Positions 9,077-17,336 of a DNA stretch of 49,995 nt are shown piece by piece. Positions within the stretch are counted from its first letter, which is position 1, and each line of letters starts with the position of its first letter. The notes under the pieces are model-generated. The model saw only the letters and a program-made list of their open reading frames with translations. It did no database searches and was not told the origin of the DNA. The DNA lies in assembly GCF_000743355.1 (NCBI RefSeq), contig NZ_JQEI01000022.1, positions 1 to 49,995 on the forward strand, read 5' to 3'. Source of the DNA: Serratia sp. Ag1. Lineage in GTDB: Bacteria; Pseudomonadota; Gammaproteobacteria; Enterobacterales; Enterobacteriaceae. Position numbers and translations under genes: made by a program.

Positions 9077-9860
9077 AGCTGACCTCTCTTAATAGATTAT
9101 AAGAGTGGCATCTTACACCGGGTGTGAGTATATCTTTATCGCATATCACCATAGAAACCTGCGGTTTAGCTCGCGGCATAGTTAAATAAATCTTACTTTG
9201 TGCTTCACAGGGTATAGGATAATTTTTGACAAAAGAAAGGTATCTTTCTTCTGCGTTGTCCATGCCTGGTCTGAAGATCTTACAGCCGTTTATCTCGGCA
9301 AATTGGGAGTAATGATCAAAATATCCCATATGTGACTGATGATGATGATTTTCAAAAATGGAAAATGTCATCAGCCCCAGTGCCAACGCGACAAGAGCGC
9401 TCAGAAATAGGTTTGAAGTGAGCCATTTTAATTTTCCCGCACTTTGAATCCTTTCTGTATTTGCGGGGAGTATGGTCAACGTAGTGGAAGGCACGCTTAA
9501 GTCAACGTTATCATTTTCTATTTCTTGTACGTTGACAGTATCTGCAATAACGATTCCCTGTTTTGAAATTGTTTTCACAATGCCATCTAGATCCAAGCTT
9601 TTCAGCGCTTTACGCAGCAATGAAATGTTTTGATACAGCGTATTAGCGCTAACATAAGCCCCCTGATTCTTCCAGACAGATTCAAATAACACCTTCTGAC
9701 TGATTACGTTATAACGGTTGGTGAGTAAAACCTCAAAGCACCGGCTGGCGGGAACATTCAATTGCACAATATCTTGCGGGCTAGTCACAAGATGCCGCCT
9801 TAGGTAATGCAATTTGGGATTGAAGATAACACTGTTATCAATAAGGTAAGCTTTGCTCAT
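9069..9860 (-). CDS. MarT/CadC/ToxR-type transmembrane transcriptional regulator
   Basis: A one-component membrane regulator of 263 residues. The N-terminal ~105 residues form an OmpR-type winged helix (MSKAYLIDNSVIFNP..., then ASRCFEVLLTNRYNVISQ, LFESVWKNQG, and the recognition-helix region NTLYQNISLLRKALK). A linker follows, then one transmembrane helix (LFLSALVALALGLMTFSIF) and a periplasmic domain with cysteines. I start it at the ATG at 9860, which has GGAG five bases upstream. The frame is open to 10019, but that extension (53 residues) is largely encoded by a decayed ERIC element and is not homologous to the family. It overlaps the FidL-like gene. Its location beside fimbrial genes suggests that it controls them. 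Confidence 0.82.
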   Translation of the reverse strand: MSKAYLIDNSVIFNPKLHYLRRHLVTSPQDIVQLNVPASRCFEVLLTNRYNVISQKVLFESVWKNQGAYVSANTLYQNISLLRKALKSLDLDGIVKTISKQGIVIADTVNVQEIENDNVDLSVPSTTLTILPANTERIQSAGKLKWLTSNLFLSALVALALGLMTFSIFENHHHQSHMGYFDHYSQFAEINGCKIFRPGMDNAEERYLSFVKNYPIPCEAQSKIYLTMPRAKPQVSMVICDKDILTPGVRCHSYNLLREVSYD

Positions 9861-9900
9861 CGCCGCTCCGACCATTTGCAGATTCTTTGTGAATTGCTCA

Positions 9901-10035
9901 ATACAACCATCATACTTCATGTCGCTTGGGGATACTTGGCCCTCGCCATGGCGCCTATCGCAAGTGCTGCTCAAATCGGTCTCTGAGCTATTTGTTGTTC
10001 TGTTGCCGTCTGCCAGCAACTCGAATGATTTTGAC
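9901..10035 (+). repeat. Decayed ERIC element upstream of the MarT-like gene
   Basis: CATCATACTTCATGTCGCTTGGGG, cut here to its core match TACTTCATGTCGCTTGGG, is the left ERIC end with substitutions. GTTCTGTTGCCGTCTGCC then AGCAACTCGAATGATTTTG is the right end. The middle keeps traces of the insertions seen at 6213-6464 (GCAAGTGCTGCTCAAATC, GCTATTTGTTGTTCTGTTG) but has lost the ERIC core. It sits between the regulator's start codon and the AT-rich inverted repeat at 10057. Confidence 0.65.
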
Positions 10036-10056
10036 TTTATTCAAAATAATTATATC

Positions 10057-10115
10057 TTAAATTTCTTGATTAAGAAAATTCTTGAACGGATTTTTTTCTT
10101 AATTAAGAAATTTAA
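10057..10115. promoter_or_regulatory. AT-rich 19-bp inverted repeat in the divergent regulator promoter region
   Basis: TTAAATTTCTTGATTAAGA (10057-10075) and TCTTAATTAAGAAATTTAA (10097-10115) are inverted repeats with one mismatch in 19, separated by 21 bases. Each arm also contains the inner near-palindrome TTTCTTNATTAAGAAA. It lies between the MarT-like gene and the receiver-type regulator gene, which diverge. It is a good candidate operator for a dimeric regulator. The rest of 9861-10371 is the decayed ERIC and AT-rich sequence with no gene I can support. Confidence 0.6.
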
Positions 10116-10371
10116 AATCAAATAACCTTATGATTTTAATCTATTTTTCTGTTTGTCTCCCACGGAATCTAAAAAGGTCTTATTCAGAGCAAAATTGATT
10201 ACAACGTAACCATCCTCTCCCCTATCATTCACCTCGCTAACCCATTATCTGGCAACCTGGATGTCACAGCCTCACTCAATAAGTGTATTGAATGTATTGG
10301 ATTCACTTGTCGAAGCATGGGTTTTTCTAAAACGTAATGATGATTTTTTGAATGAAAACGCGAGGAGTTGG

Positions 10372-11055
10372 GTGAATAACAACCACTTTACTATGAGTGC
10401 AGCTTGGTATCCTGAGAATATCATGGTGTTTGATAAGAATTTACTCTCAAGGAGAGCCATTTTAGCTACCTTGAGAGACGCTTATCCGACAAGTAAGATG
10501 AGTGAAAGTAATAGCTTGAGTAAGATATTGGCATCGCTTACCGATGAGGCTTTGTTACAACAGCCTGCTCTATTGGTGATTGATTTCTCTGGTGACAAAG
10601 AAGCTCCATTATTCTTCTTTAATCATTTGGGAGTATGGTTTGCTGAGCATCCTCACTCTCAGTTAAAAATATTATTATATACCTCTGTAGAGGATTGTTT
10701 CTTTATTTCAGCAATGGCAAGTTTTATCTCTGGTGGAATACTTTTGAAGTCGGAGTCGGTGCTATCTATGCCAAAAATGCTGAATAACTTCAGCCAACAT
10801 AGCCAGGTTGTATTGAGTGATGCAGTGAGCAAGTTGGTTGGCGAATATAATTTACCCTTGTTGACCGATAAGGAGCTACAAGGTTACTTTGCTGAACTTG
10901 CTGAACATCGGTTGGTATTAAGTTCACTAAAAACTGCAAGCAAGTATAAAACATTCTATAGCCGACGTTATAACACCATAGATAAGTTAGGATTTAAAAA
11001 TGTGAAGCAATACTATCTTTATATTTCAAAAATAAGCAGCATGTTGTGCAAGTGA
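10372..11055 (+). CDS. Orphan receiver/LuxR-type fimbrial regulator, paralogue 1
   Basis: A 227-residue protein with a receiver-like N-terminal domain and a helix-turn-helix-like C-terminus. The receiver positions appear kept: Asp at the end of strand 1 (NIMVFDKN), Asp at the end of strand 3 (ALLVIDFSGD), Thr after strand 4 (ILLYTS) and Lys after strand 5 (GILLKSE). The C-terminus (SKYKTFYSRRYNTIDKLGFKNVKQYYLYI) has the spacing of a LuxR/FimZ recognition region but is divergent. I prefer the GTG at 10372, which has GAGGAG just upstream and gives the same length as its paralogue at 17337 (224 residues). The frame extends to an ATG at 10261, and an ATG at 10393 is also possible. No sensor kinase is nearby. 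Its role in fimbrial control is inferred from position. Confidence 0.75.
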   Translation: MNNNHFTMSAAWYPENIMVFDKNLLSRRAILATLRDAYPTSKMSESNSLSKILASLTDEALLQQPALLVIDFSGDKEAPLFFFNHLGVWFAEHPHSQLKILLYTSVEDCFFISAMASFISGGILLKSESVLSMPKMLNNFSQHSQVVLSDAVSKLVGEYNLPLLTDKELQGYFAELAEHRLVLSSLKTASKYKTFYSRRYNTIDKLGFKNVKQYYLYISKISSMLCK

Positions 11056-11292
11056 CCTTTGTAAAAATATAAGTCCTGATTTTTTTGTTAAATAAAAGTT
11101 CAGTCGTTAACATTTATTTTATTTTTTAGGATTTTTCTTTTTTTCAGGGTAATTTTTAGGATAATTCTTTTGTTAATAACACTGTCACTAAGACTATTCT
11201 TTAAGGTTCGTCTATGAATAGCGTTTTTTTGAGGGTATATTATGCAGCGAGCTTAGGGTAGTAGCGTATCAAATGAGCGTAGTAGACAAACA

Positions 11293-11324
11293 AACAATAA
11301 ATAAAGGCAATGACGTTTATTGTT
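11293..11324. promoter_or_regulatory. Perfect 9-bp inverted repeat in the fimbrial operon leader region
   Basis: AACAATAAA (11293-11301) and TTTATTGTT (11316-11324) are perfect inverted repeats 14 bases apart, about 150 bases before the pilin start. It could be an operator for one of the adjacent regulators or an mRNA hairpin. I found no second copy that would flank an invertible segment. The remaining parts of the 416-base gap (11056-11471) are AT-rich with no gene. Confidence 0.5.
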
Positions 11325-11389
11325 AGGTTTTAACTCTGCTCGTATCACAATGCTTCCTATTTACAACAGAAAACCTCAGCTATTTTGCA

Positions 11390-11416
11390 AACCTCATTTA
11401 ATTACGAGGTGGTTTT
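11390..11416 (+). terminator. Attenuator-like hairpin with U-tract upstream of the pilin gene
   Basis: ACCTC and GAGGT flank ATTTAATTAC, and GGTTTTTTG follows. An upstream copy of AAAACCTC (around 11371-11378) could compete for the same GAGGTGGTTTT strand, giving two alternative foldings. The stem is short, so this is only a possible terminator or attenuator 55 bases before the major pilin gene. Confidence 0.35.
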
Positions 11417-11471
11417 TTGTATTCAGGAAGTACAGTTTATGACTTGGTAAATAAAAATTTGGAGTTTCAGT

Positions 11472-12011
11472 ATGAAAAAGAATTTCTATGTTAGCGTTAT
11501 GGCCGTAATGGCTTTGGGCTTGGCAACACATGCTTCAGCGGTTGATGGCACTATTACTTTTGAAGGTGTGGTTAACGATACAACCTGTACTTTGGATACC
11601 AATAGCCAAAATATGTCAGTACTCCTGCCATCGGTGACTTCAACAGACTTCACCGGGGCGAATACTGCGGCTAATTCATCTGCCGTTAAATTCAGCCTGA
11701 ACGCAACAGGCTGCGATGTGGGTGCAGTGAGCGCTTCTGTATTGTTTGCTACTGGCGGTAATGTTGATAGCACCAATGGTAACCTGAATAATAGCTTTGC
11801 GGGTGGTACTGACGCACAAATTCGTATTTATAAGGCTGATGGCACTACGCCAATTAATCTGGCTAACTACGGTGAATCTGCAAGCAACAAAGGTAATATC
11901 GTGAGCGGTAACGCGACTATCGATTTCTATGCCAACTATTTCAGCAAAAATGCTAAACCCAGTGCTGGCGTGCTGAAAACCAGCATCCAGTACAGCATGC
12001 AGTATCTGTAA
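11472..12011 (+). CDS. Major fimbrial subunit (FimA-like pilin)
   Basis: A 179-residue type 1-like pilin. It has a signal peptide with cleavage at SA-VDGT (residue 23/24) and the N-terminal donor strand VDGTITFEGVV. The disulfide cysteines are in NDTTCTLD and NATGCDVG, and the C-terminus is the usual aromatic-ending strand (TSIQYSMQYL). It has a TTGGAG ribosome-binding site. As first gene of the operon it should be the most highly expressed, and the hairpin at 12020-12044 directly downstream fits a mechanism that limits expression of the assembly genes. Confidence 0.92.
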   Translation: MKKNFYVSVMAVMALGLATHASAVDGTITFEGVVNDTTCTLDTNSQNMSVLLPSVTSTDFTGANTAANSSAVKFSLNATGCDVGAVSASVLFATGGNVDSTNGNLNNSFAGGTDAQIRIYKADGTTPINLANYGESASNKGNIVSGNATIDFYANYFSKNAKPSAGVLKTSIQYSMQYL

Positions 12012-12019
12012 TCCCTATA

Positions 12020-12044
12020 CCCCGGGATAATTCCCGGGGTTTTT
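12020..12044 (+). terminator. Intra-operon terminator between pilin and chaperone genes
   Basis: A perfect 8-bp stem CCCCGGGA/TCCCGGGG with loop TAAT is followed by TTTTT. It lies 8 bases after the pilin stop and 14 bases before the chaperone start. Such a partial terminator would make pilin mRNA more abundant than chaperone and usher mRNA. Confidence 0.85.
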
Positions 12045-12058
12045 ATAAAGGCTATACG

Positions 12059-12799
12059 ATGAAGTCTCTTTTTTTTCTTTGCAGCACACTGCTACTGAGT
12101 GTTGCTACCTATTTGTTTTTTCCCTGCATGGCCAATGCTGCCGTGTCGATTGATGGCACCCGAATTGTTTACCCTGCTAAAGCAAGCGAAATAACCATAA
12201 AAATGATGAATAAGGGAAATTCGCCTTCATTAATGCAGATTTGGATCGATCGTGGCAACCCGGAAACTCAGCCTCAGAATAGTGATGCGCCTTTTGTGAT
12301 TACGCCGCCGATTGTGCGTATAGACCCTAAGAATGGGCAAAGTATACGCCTGATGTTTACCGGCGAAAAAGTACCGCAGGATCGAGAAACCCTCTTTTGG
12401 TTCAATGCATTGGAAATTCCGCCTGTAAGCGCAGAACAGGATAAAAGCTCGCTACAGATTGCGGTGCGCTCTCGTTTAAAACTGTTCTATCGCCCAGCGG
12501 GCTTGGCAGGTGATGCGGCGAGTGCGCCAAACCTGGTGAAATGGCAGATTATACCTACGGCTAAAGGGGGTTATACATTACGTGGGCAAAACCCGACGCC
12601 ATATTATGTTACTTACAGCAAATTGAATTTACAGTCTGGCGGGCAACATTACGATCTGGGTAATGGAATGATTGCACCTTTATCCAGTGAAGAATTCAGT
12701 ATTAAAGGCATGCAGAGTCATTCCAAACAATCTCAGCTTATTTATCGCCCCATGAGTGACTATGGCGTTGGTGCTGAAAATAAAACCACTGTTCAGTGA
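12059..12799 (+). CDS. Periplasmic fimbrial chaperone (PapD/FimC family)
   Basis: A 246-residue chaperone with signal peptide cleavage near ANA-AVSID (residue 29). Domain 1 has the conserved arginine in GTRIVYPAKASEITI, then DRETLFWFNALEIPP, and the conserved lysine in SRLKLFYRP. Domain 2 follows to the end (RPMSDYGVGAENKTTVQ). It should serve the major pilin encoded just upstream and deliver it to the usher. Its stop codon overlaps a GTG that opens the usher reading frame. It is closest in this window to the chaperone at 6562. Confidence 0.92.
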   Translation: MKSLFFLCSTLLLSVATYLFFPCMANAAVSIDGTRIVYPAKASEITIKMMNKGNSPSLMQIWIDRGNPETQPQNSDAPFVITPPIVRIDPKNGQSIRLMFTGEKVPQDRETLFWFNALEIPPVSAEQDKSSLQIAVRSRLKLFYRPAGLAGDAASAPNLVKWQIIPTAKGGYTLRGQNPTPYYVTYSKLNLQSGGQHYDLGNGMIAPLSSEEFSIKGMQSHSKQSQLIYRPMSDYGVGAENKTTVQ

Positions 12800-12822
12800 T
12801 AATTGAAGATAGGTATATCAGT

Positions 12823-15417
12823 ATGTTCAGTAAGGTAAGAGAGACCTCGATGGATTGTGGTAATAAAATTTCTTCTATAAGAATATCGCCTCTTATCGTT
12901 TGGCTTACACTTTGCTCATCATGCTTAACCTATGCGGTGACAACCGCTTCTGCTATTGCCGATGATGATCTTTCTACGCGTTTCAACACGGATTTTTTGG
13001 TCAACAAGAACGGTTCTCCGTTAGATCTATCTGCTTTTGAGCGTGGTAATCCAGTTAATTCCGGTAACTATCGGTTAGACATTTATATCAACCAAAAATC
13101 TATCGGGATACAGGAAATTACCATTGGTAAAAATGAAAGTAATGAAACTTATTATTGTTTCAAAATGGCTAACATTGAGAGCCTAGGCATTGATTTTGAT
13201 AAATTGCCTAATAAACATCACTATGCTCAGAGCGAGCAAGAGTGTGTAGATATCAAGAAATGGGTGCCAGACAGCAACATTGATTTTGAGCAATCGAATT
13301 TGAAGCTAAAGGTCAGCATCCCCCAGGCTTATATGCAACAGTTTGATAATAACTATGTGACTCCAAGTAAAGCTGATGCGGGTGTCACTGCAGCATTTAT
13401 CGACTATAACGCGAATGCCTGGCGAGCATTAATGCAGGGTAATGCGCAGACACAATATTATGCGGGATTTAACACCGGGCTTAATCTGGCACATTGGCGT
13501 TTGCGCCATAACGGCTATTACAATCAGAGCACTGGATCCATAGAGACTCAGCGCAAATATACGTCGATCAGCAGTTATTTACAGCGTGATATTGCCGCAC
13601 TTAAGGCTCAATTAACGCTGGGCCAATATTATACCGCGCCAGACTTGTTCGACAGCGTATCTTACAGCGGGATCCAATTGGCTTCTGATAAGCGCATGTT
13701 GCCCGATTCCCAGCGAGGTTTTGCGCCGACCATACGCGGTACCGCAGAGAGCAATGCAAAGATCACTGTGCGTCAAGGGGGCAATATTCTTTATGAAACC
13801 AGCGTTGCGCCAGGGCCTTTTGTCATTGACAAGCTGTATGGCAGTGGTTACGACGGCGATATGGAAGTGACGGTCACCGAAGCTGATGGTCGTCAACGTA
13901 CTTTTGTTATCCCGTTTGCTACGGTGCCGCAGTTATTACGACCCAGCATCGCCCGTTTCAACGCCGTGTTGGGGAAATATCGTGACGATCGCTTGAATAA
14001 AACGCCAGAATTTTTCCAAGGGACCTATCAACGTGGGATATCTAACCTGCTGACGGCGTATAGCGGGGCGATTGTATCGCAAGACTATCAGGCTATGCAG
14101 GTCGGTCTGGCGTTGAGTACCACGTTGGGGGCTTTTGCTGTAGACGCAACGCAATCAAATGCCGCTATTCCTTTGTCGATCAACGAGAGTGCTCAGCAGG
14201 CCCGTGGGCAGAGTTACCGTTTTACCTACAGCAAGCTGTTGGAAACGACCCAAACCAACTTTACGGTGGCTAGCTACCGTTTCTCGAACAAAAACTACTA
14301 CAGCTTTAGTGACTACGCACTGGCCGCAGGTAGAACGGATAACGATATGCCCGCGCCTTCTCGCCAACGCAGCCGGGTGCAGGCCAACGTCAGCCAAAAC
14401 CTGGCTGAGGGCTTTGGTAGCTTTTACCTCAGTGGCTCGATTCAGAACTACTGGAGTGCCGATCAGGGCAGGGACATGACCTATCAGTTGGGGTACTCCA
14501 ACGCCTTTGGCTGGGGAGGGTTTAACCTTTCTGCCGGGCGCAGTCGTTCTGCATACGGTACCAGTGAAACGCAATACATGTTGAATTTCTCGCTGCCTCT
14601 GGGGCGCAACACGCATTCCGCTCATTTGAGTACATCGCTGACGCGTAGCGCTCAGGGAGGATGGAATACACAAACCGGTATTTCTGGCTCATTGGGTGAA
14701 GAGAATCTGCTGAGCTACGGTGCTTATGCCAGCCGCAACTATCACAACAACGTGAATAACTACGGTGGCAACGCACAGTATCGTGCCGATAAAGCGATAT
14801 TGACGGGCAGCACCAGCAACGGTAGCGGGTACTCGCAATACGGTTTGGGTGCCAGCGGGAGCCTGGTGATACACCCTGGTGGTGTCACGCTGAGCCAGGT
14901 ACAGGGTGAAACCAAAGCCGTCATTTCTGCACGTGGTGCCAGTGGCGCGGCGTTGCTTAACAATAAAGGGGCGTACATTGATCAGCGTGGGTATGCCGTT
15001 ACCGCAGGATTAACACCGTACCGAGAAAATACCGTCACGCTTGATCCCAAAGATATCTCGGACAGGGTGGAACTGAAAGTCACTGAGCAGAAGACGGCAC
15101 CACAATATGGCGCTGTCGTTATGCTCGATTACCCGACGGTGACTGGCTACCCGCTGTTATTGGTATTGCGCGATGAGGCGGGTAATCAGCTTCCTTTAGG
15201 GGCTGAGGTTTTTGACCAACAGGGTAACGGTACAACCTTTGTCGGACAGGGGAGCCGAGTATTCCTGCGTGCCAGCGAATCGCGTGGGCGTGTGCGCGTC
15301 CAATGGGGCCAAAGTGCCGATCGCCAATGTCTGGCGGATTATATTTTGCCCAGCAACATGGCTGAGGGAAAAACCAACATGGTGCATTTAACCGCCATCT
15401 GCAAACGCCAAGGTTAA
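12823..15417 (+). CDS. Fimbrial outer-membrane usher (FimD/PapC family)
   Basis: Outer-membrane assembly platform that takes chaperone-subunit complexes and extrudes the pilus. About 864 residues, a normal usher length. After a signal peptide (ending near ASA-IADDD) comes the N-terminal chaperone-binding domain (TRFNTDFL...LDLSAFERG, with a cysteine pair TYYCF and QECVD). Next is the 24-strand barrel with the plug-like region (SDKRMLPDSQRGFAPTIRG, YETSVAPGPFVIDKLYG), then the C-terminal domains ending in a cysteine pair (RQCLADYI, LTAICKRQG). Start is uncertain: ATG 12823 follows AAGATAGG; GTG 12796 overlaps the chaperone stop, and ATG 12850 is also possible. It is the only usher in the island and must serve any adhesin made here. 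Confidence 0.92.
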   Translation: MFSKVRETSMDCGNKISSIRISPLIVWLTLCSSCLTYAVTTASAIADDDLSTRFNTDFLVNKNGSPLDLSAFERGNPVNSGNYRLDIYINQKSIGIQEITIGKNESNETYYCFKMANIESLGIDFDKLPNKHHYAQSEQECVDIKKWVPDSNIDFEQSNLKLKVSIPQAYMQQFDNNYVTPSKADAGVTAAFIDYNANAWRALMQGNAQTQYYAGFNTGLNLAHWRLRHNGYYNQSTGSIETQRKYTSISSYLQRDIAALKAQLTLGQYYTAPDLFDSVSYSGIQLASDKRMLPDSQRGFAPTIRGTAESNAKITVRQGGNILYETSVAPGPFVIDKLYGSGYDGDMEVTVTEADGRQRTFVIPFATVPQLLRPSIARFNAVLGKYRDDRLNKTPEFFQGTYQRGISNLLTAYSGAIVSQDYQAMQVGLALSTTLGAFAVDATQSNAAIPLSINESAQQARGQSYRFTYSKLLETTQTNFTVASYRFSNKNYYSFSDYALAAGRTDNDMPAPSRQRSRVQANVSQNLAEGFGSFYLSGSIQNYWSADQGRDMTYQLGYSNAFGWGGFNLSAGRSRSAYGTSETQYMLNFSLPLGRNTHSAHLSTSLTRSAQGGWNTQTGISGSLGEENLLSYGAYASRNYHNNVNNYGGNAQYRADKAILTGSTSNGSGYSQYGLGASGSLVIHPGGVTLSQVQGETKAVISARGASGAALLNNKGAYIDQRGYAVTAGLTPYRENTVTLDPKDISDRVELKVTEQKTAPQYGAVVMLDYPTVTGYPLLLVLRDEAGNQLPLGAEVFDQQGNGTTFVGQGSRVFLRASESRGRVRVQWGQSADRQCLADYILPSNMAEGKTNMVHLTAICKRQG

Positions 15418-15419
15418 AC

Positions 15420-16154
15420 ATGAGACTGACTATTGTGTTATTGGCTCTGGCAGGGGGTCTGTTAGCGGGCATCACGTTGGCACAGGCCAGCCTGACCGTG
15501 GGGGGAACCCGGCTGATCTACCTGGAAAGTGCCAAAGAGGTGAAGGTACCACTGAGTAATCCAGAATCAGCAGAGAAACTGGCACAGGCCTGGGTCGATG
15601 ATGGCAACCCGGAGACTTCGCCTGACAGTGCAGATGTCCCTTTTTTGATTATTCCTCCTTTAACACGTATTGAGGGAAAAGGAACACATAGATTGCAGTT
15701 GATATTTACGCAACAGAAAAACTTGCCTAAGGATAGAGAGTCATTGTTCTGGTTTAACGTGTTGGATATCCCACCACTCAAGACGGCACAAACGCAAAAT
15801 TATGTTGAGCTGGCCTATCGGACGCGGATTAAATTATTTTACCGCCCTTCTGCGCTTACCGGCAGCGTAGGACAGGCCGCTGAGTCAATCGTCTGGCAGT
15901 TGATTACGGACGCCAAGGGTTATCGATTAAAAGGGATAAACAGCAGCCCCTATTACGTCTCGTTAAACCGCGTAACGTTGAACAATGCCGGGCAGCGTTA
16001 TAGCCAGGAGGGTGAAATGATTGCACCGGCAGGCAGTACCGAATTTATATTACCGGAATTACCCACATTCTCTGCAGAAAAAGCCAGTATTGAGTATGAG
16101 TGGATTGATGATTATGGCGCAATACATCATCAGCGTGGCGTATTGCAGCATTAA
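15420..16154 (+). CDS. Second periplasmic fimbrial chaperone of the operon
   Basis: A 244-residue PapD-family chaperone starting 2 bases after the usher stop. Signal peptide cleavage is near AQA-SLTVG. The conserved arginine is in GTRLIYLESAKEVKV and the lysine in TRIKLFYRP; DRESLFWFNVLDIPP is kept. It differs more from the other two chaperones than they do from each other. Its position just before the tip adhesin suggests it is dedicated to that subunit. Confidence 0.9.
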   Translation: MRLTIVLLALAGGLLAGITLAQASLTVGGTRLIYLESAKEVKVPLSNPESAEKLAQAWVDDGNPETSPDSADVPFLIIPPLTRIEGKGTHRLQLIFTQQKNLPKDRESLFWFNVLDIPPLKTAQTQNYVELAYRTRIKLFYRPSALTGSVGQAAESIVWQLITDAKGYRLKGINSSPYYVSLNRVTLNNAGQRYSQEGEMIAPAGSTEFILPELPTFSAEKASIEYEWIDDYGAIHHQRGVLQH

Positions 16155-16190
16155 TACTGCTCATTAATTTAACGATTTGGATTATTCAGA

Positions 16191-17213
16191 ATGTACATAA
16201 GCATCTGCTATAAAAAGCTGGGCTATACCATGGTTTTTCTGGTCGCCAGTCTCTTGCCGCTACGCACGGTTTTAGCCGTATGTAACTTTACCAGCGGTAA
16301 TGGCTTACAAAGTTACACGATAAAATTAGGGTCCGCACAGATGACTGCCGATAATATTGTATTGGCCCGCGATCAATTCAGTACTGGTGCCACGATCGCC
16401 TCTGGTGAGGCTGCCAATGCCGTATCTGGAACGTATGCGAATTGCAGCGGGTCCAATCCTTATTCCTATTATGTTAGTGGTGCGACAGGTAGCACCGTCG
16501 GTGGCGTGAGCAATGTTTTCCCAACCAATATTCCAGGGATTGGCCTGCGTTTTTATTCGCGTGATAACGGGGGCAAAAACTATCGTTTTGGCAACCAGGG
16601 AACGGGGGGCTCAAGCAGTTCAATCACGTGGGGATGGAACCAGAACGGGAACACGTTTTGGGGCGTTGAGGCTATTGTTACCGGGCCGGTCAGCAGCGGG
16701 ACCTATAATGATGGCCTACTGGCGGTATTTAGCCTGGGGGGGTTAACCGTTCTTAATGTGCGCATCGCTCCTTTTAGCGTGACAGCCAGCAGTTGTAATG
16801 CAGCGACCACGCAACCGATGGTTGATTTGGGGACCCACAGTAAAAAAGAATTCCCTACTCAGGGTAGCATTGCGGGCAAAACCCCTTTTACGATTGAGCT
16901 AAGCGGTTGTTCAACCAGTGGGTTATCAAGCGTGGCTTACACGTTAACTCCGTTAAACAGTCTCGTTAATGCCAACCAGGCAGTCATGGGGATCAATGCC
17001 ATGCCGGGGGCCGCTACAGGTGTCGGAGTACAAATCATGAATCAAAGCGGAACGCCTGTGAGCTTCAATAGCGCGACCAATGTATCGTCATTTGTCCCTG
17101 GCAGTCAGGTGGTGACTATTCCCTTTCAGGCGGCCTTGTATCGTACCTCTTCGACGCCGATTGTTCCTGGCCTGGTCCGTGCACCTTTAACTTTTACCAT
17201 GACGTATCGTTAA
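16191..17213 (+). CDS. Two-domain fimbrial tip adhesin (FimH-like), operon copy
   Basis: A 340-residue minor subunit with a signal peptide (cleavage near VLA-VCNF). The N-terminal half is Gly/Ser/Asn-rich, contains a cysteine pair (VCNFTS, YANCSGS) and the segment TNIPGIGLRFYSRD, and should be the receptor-binding domain. The C-terminal pilin domain has cysteines in ASSCNAA and LSGCSTS, then ATGVGVQIM, VTIPFQAALY and the terminal strand LTFTMTYR. An internal ATG (16230) would give a shorter signal peptide. It matches the adhesin at 7475 in length and pilin domain but not in the binding domain. Confidence 0.88.
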   Translation: MYISICYKKLGYTMVFLVASLLPLRTVLAVCNFTSGNGLQSYTIKLGSAQMTADNIVLARDQFSTGATIASGEAANAVSGTYANCSGSNPYSYYVSGATGSTVGGVSNVFPTNIPGIGLRFYSRDNGGKNYRFGNQGTGGSSSSITWGWNQNGNTFWGVEAIVTGPVSSGTYNDGLLAVFSLGGLTVLNVRIAPFSVTASSCNAATTQPMVDLGTHSKKEFPTQGSIAGKTPFTIELSGCSTSGLSSVAYTLTPLNSLVNANQAVMGINAMPGAATGVGVQIMNQSGTPVSFNSATNVSSFVPGSQVVTIPFQAALYRTSSTPIVPGLVRAPLTFTMTYR

Positions 17214-17336
17214 TCATTCGCGCAATTCTTAGCGTCTGGCAATGAGTCACCGGGTGGCGTATTTTACTCTCGATAATGACTCATCAACCAGGGTAGAAAT
17301 AATTTATTTTAATGGACTTCTCTGGGGAATATTGAG

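Noticed and set aside
11056-11471. Invertible phase-variation promoter (fimS-like) before the pilin gene
   Set aside because: Only one close inverted repeat pair with a 14-base gap is present, and no recombinase gene is nearby.
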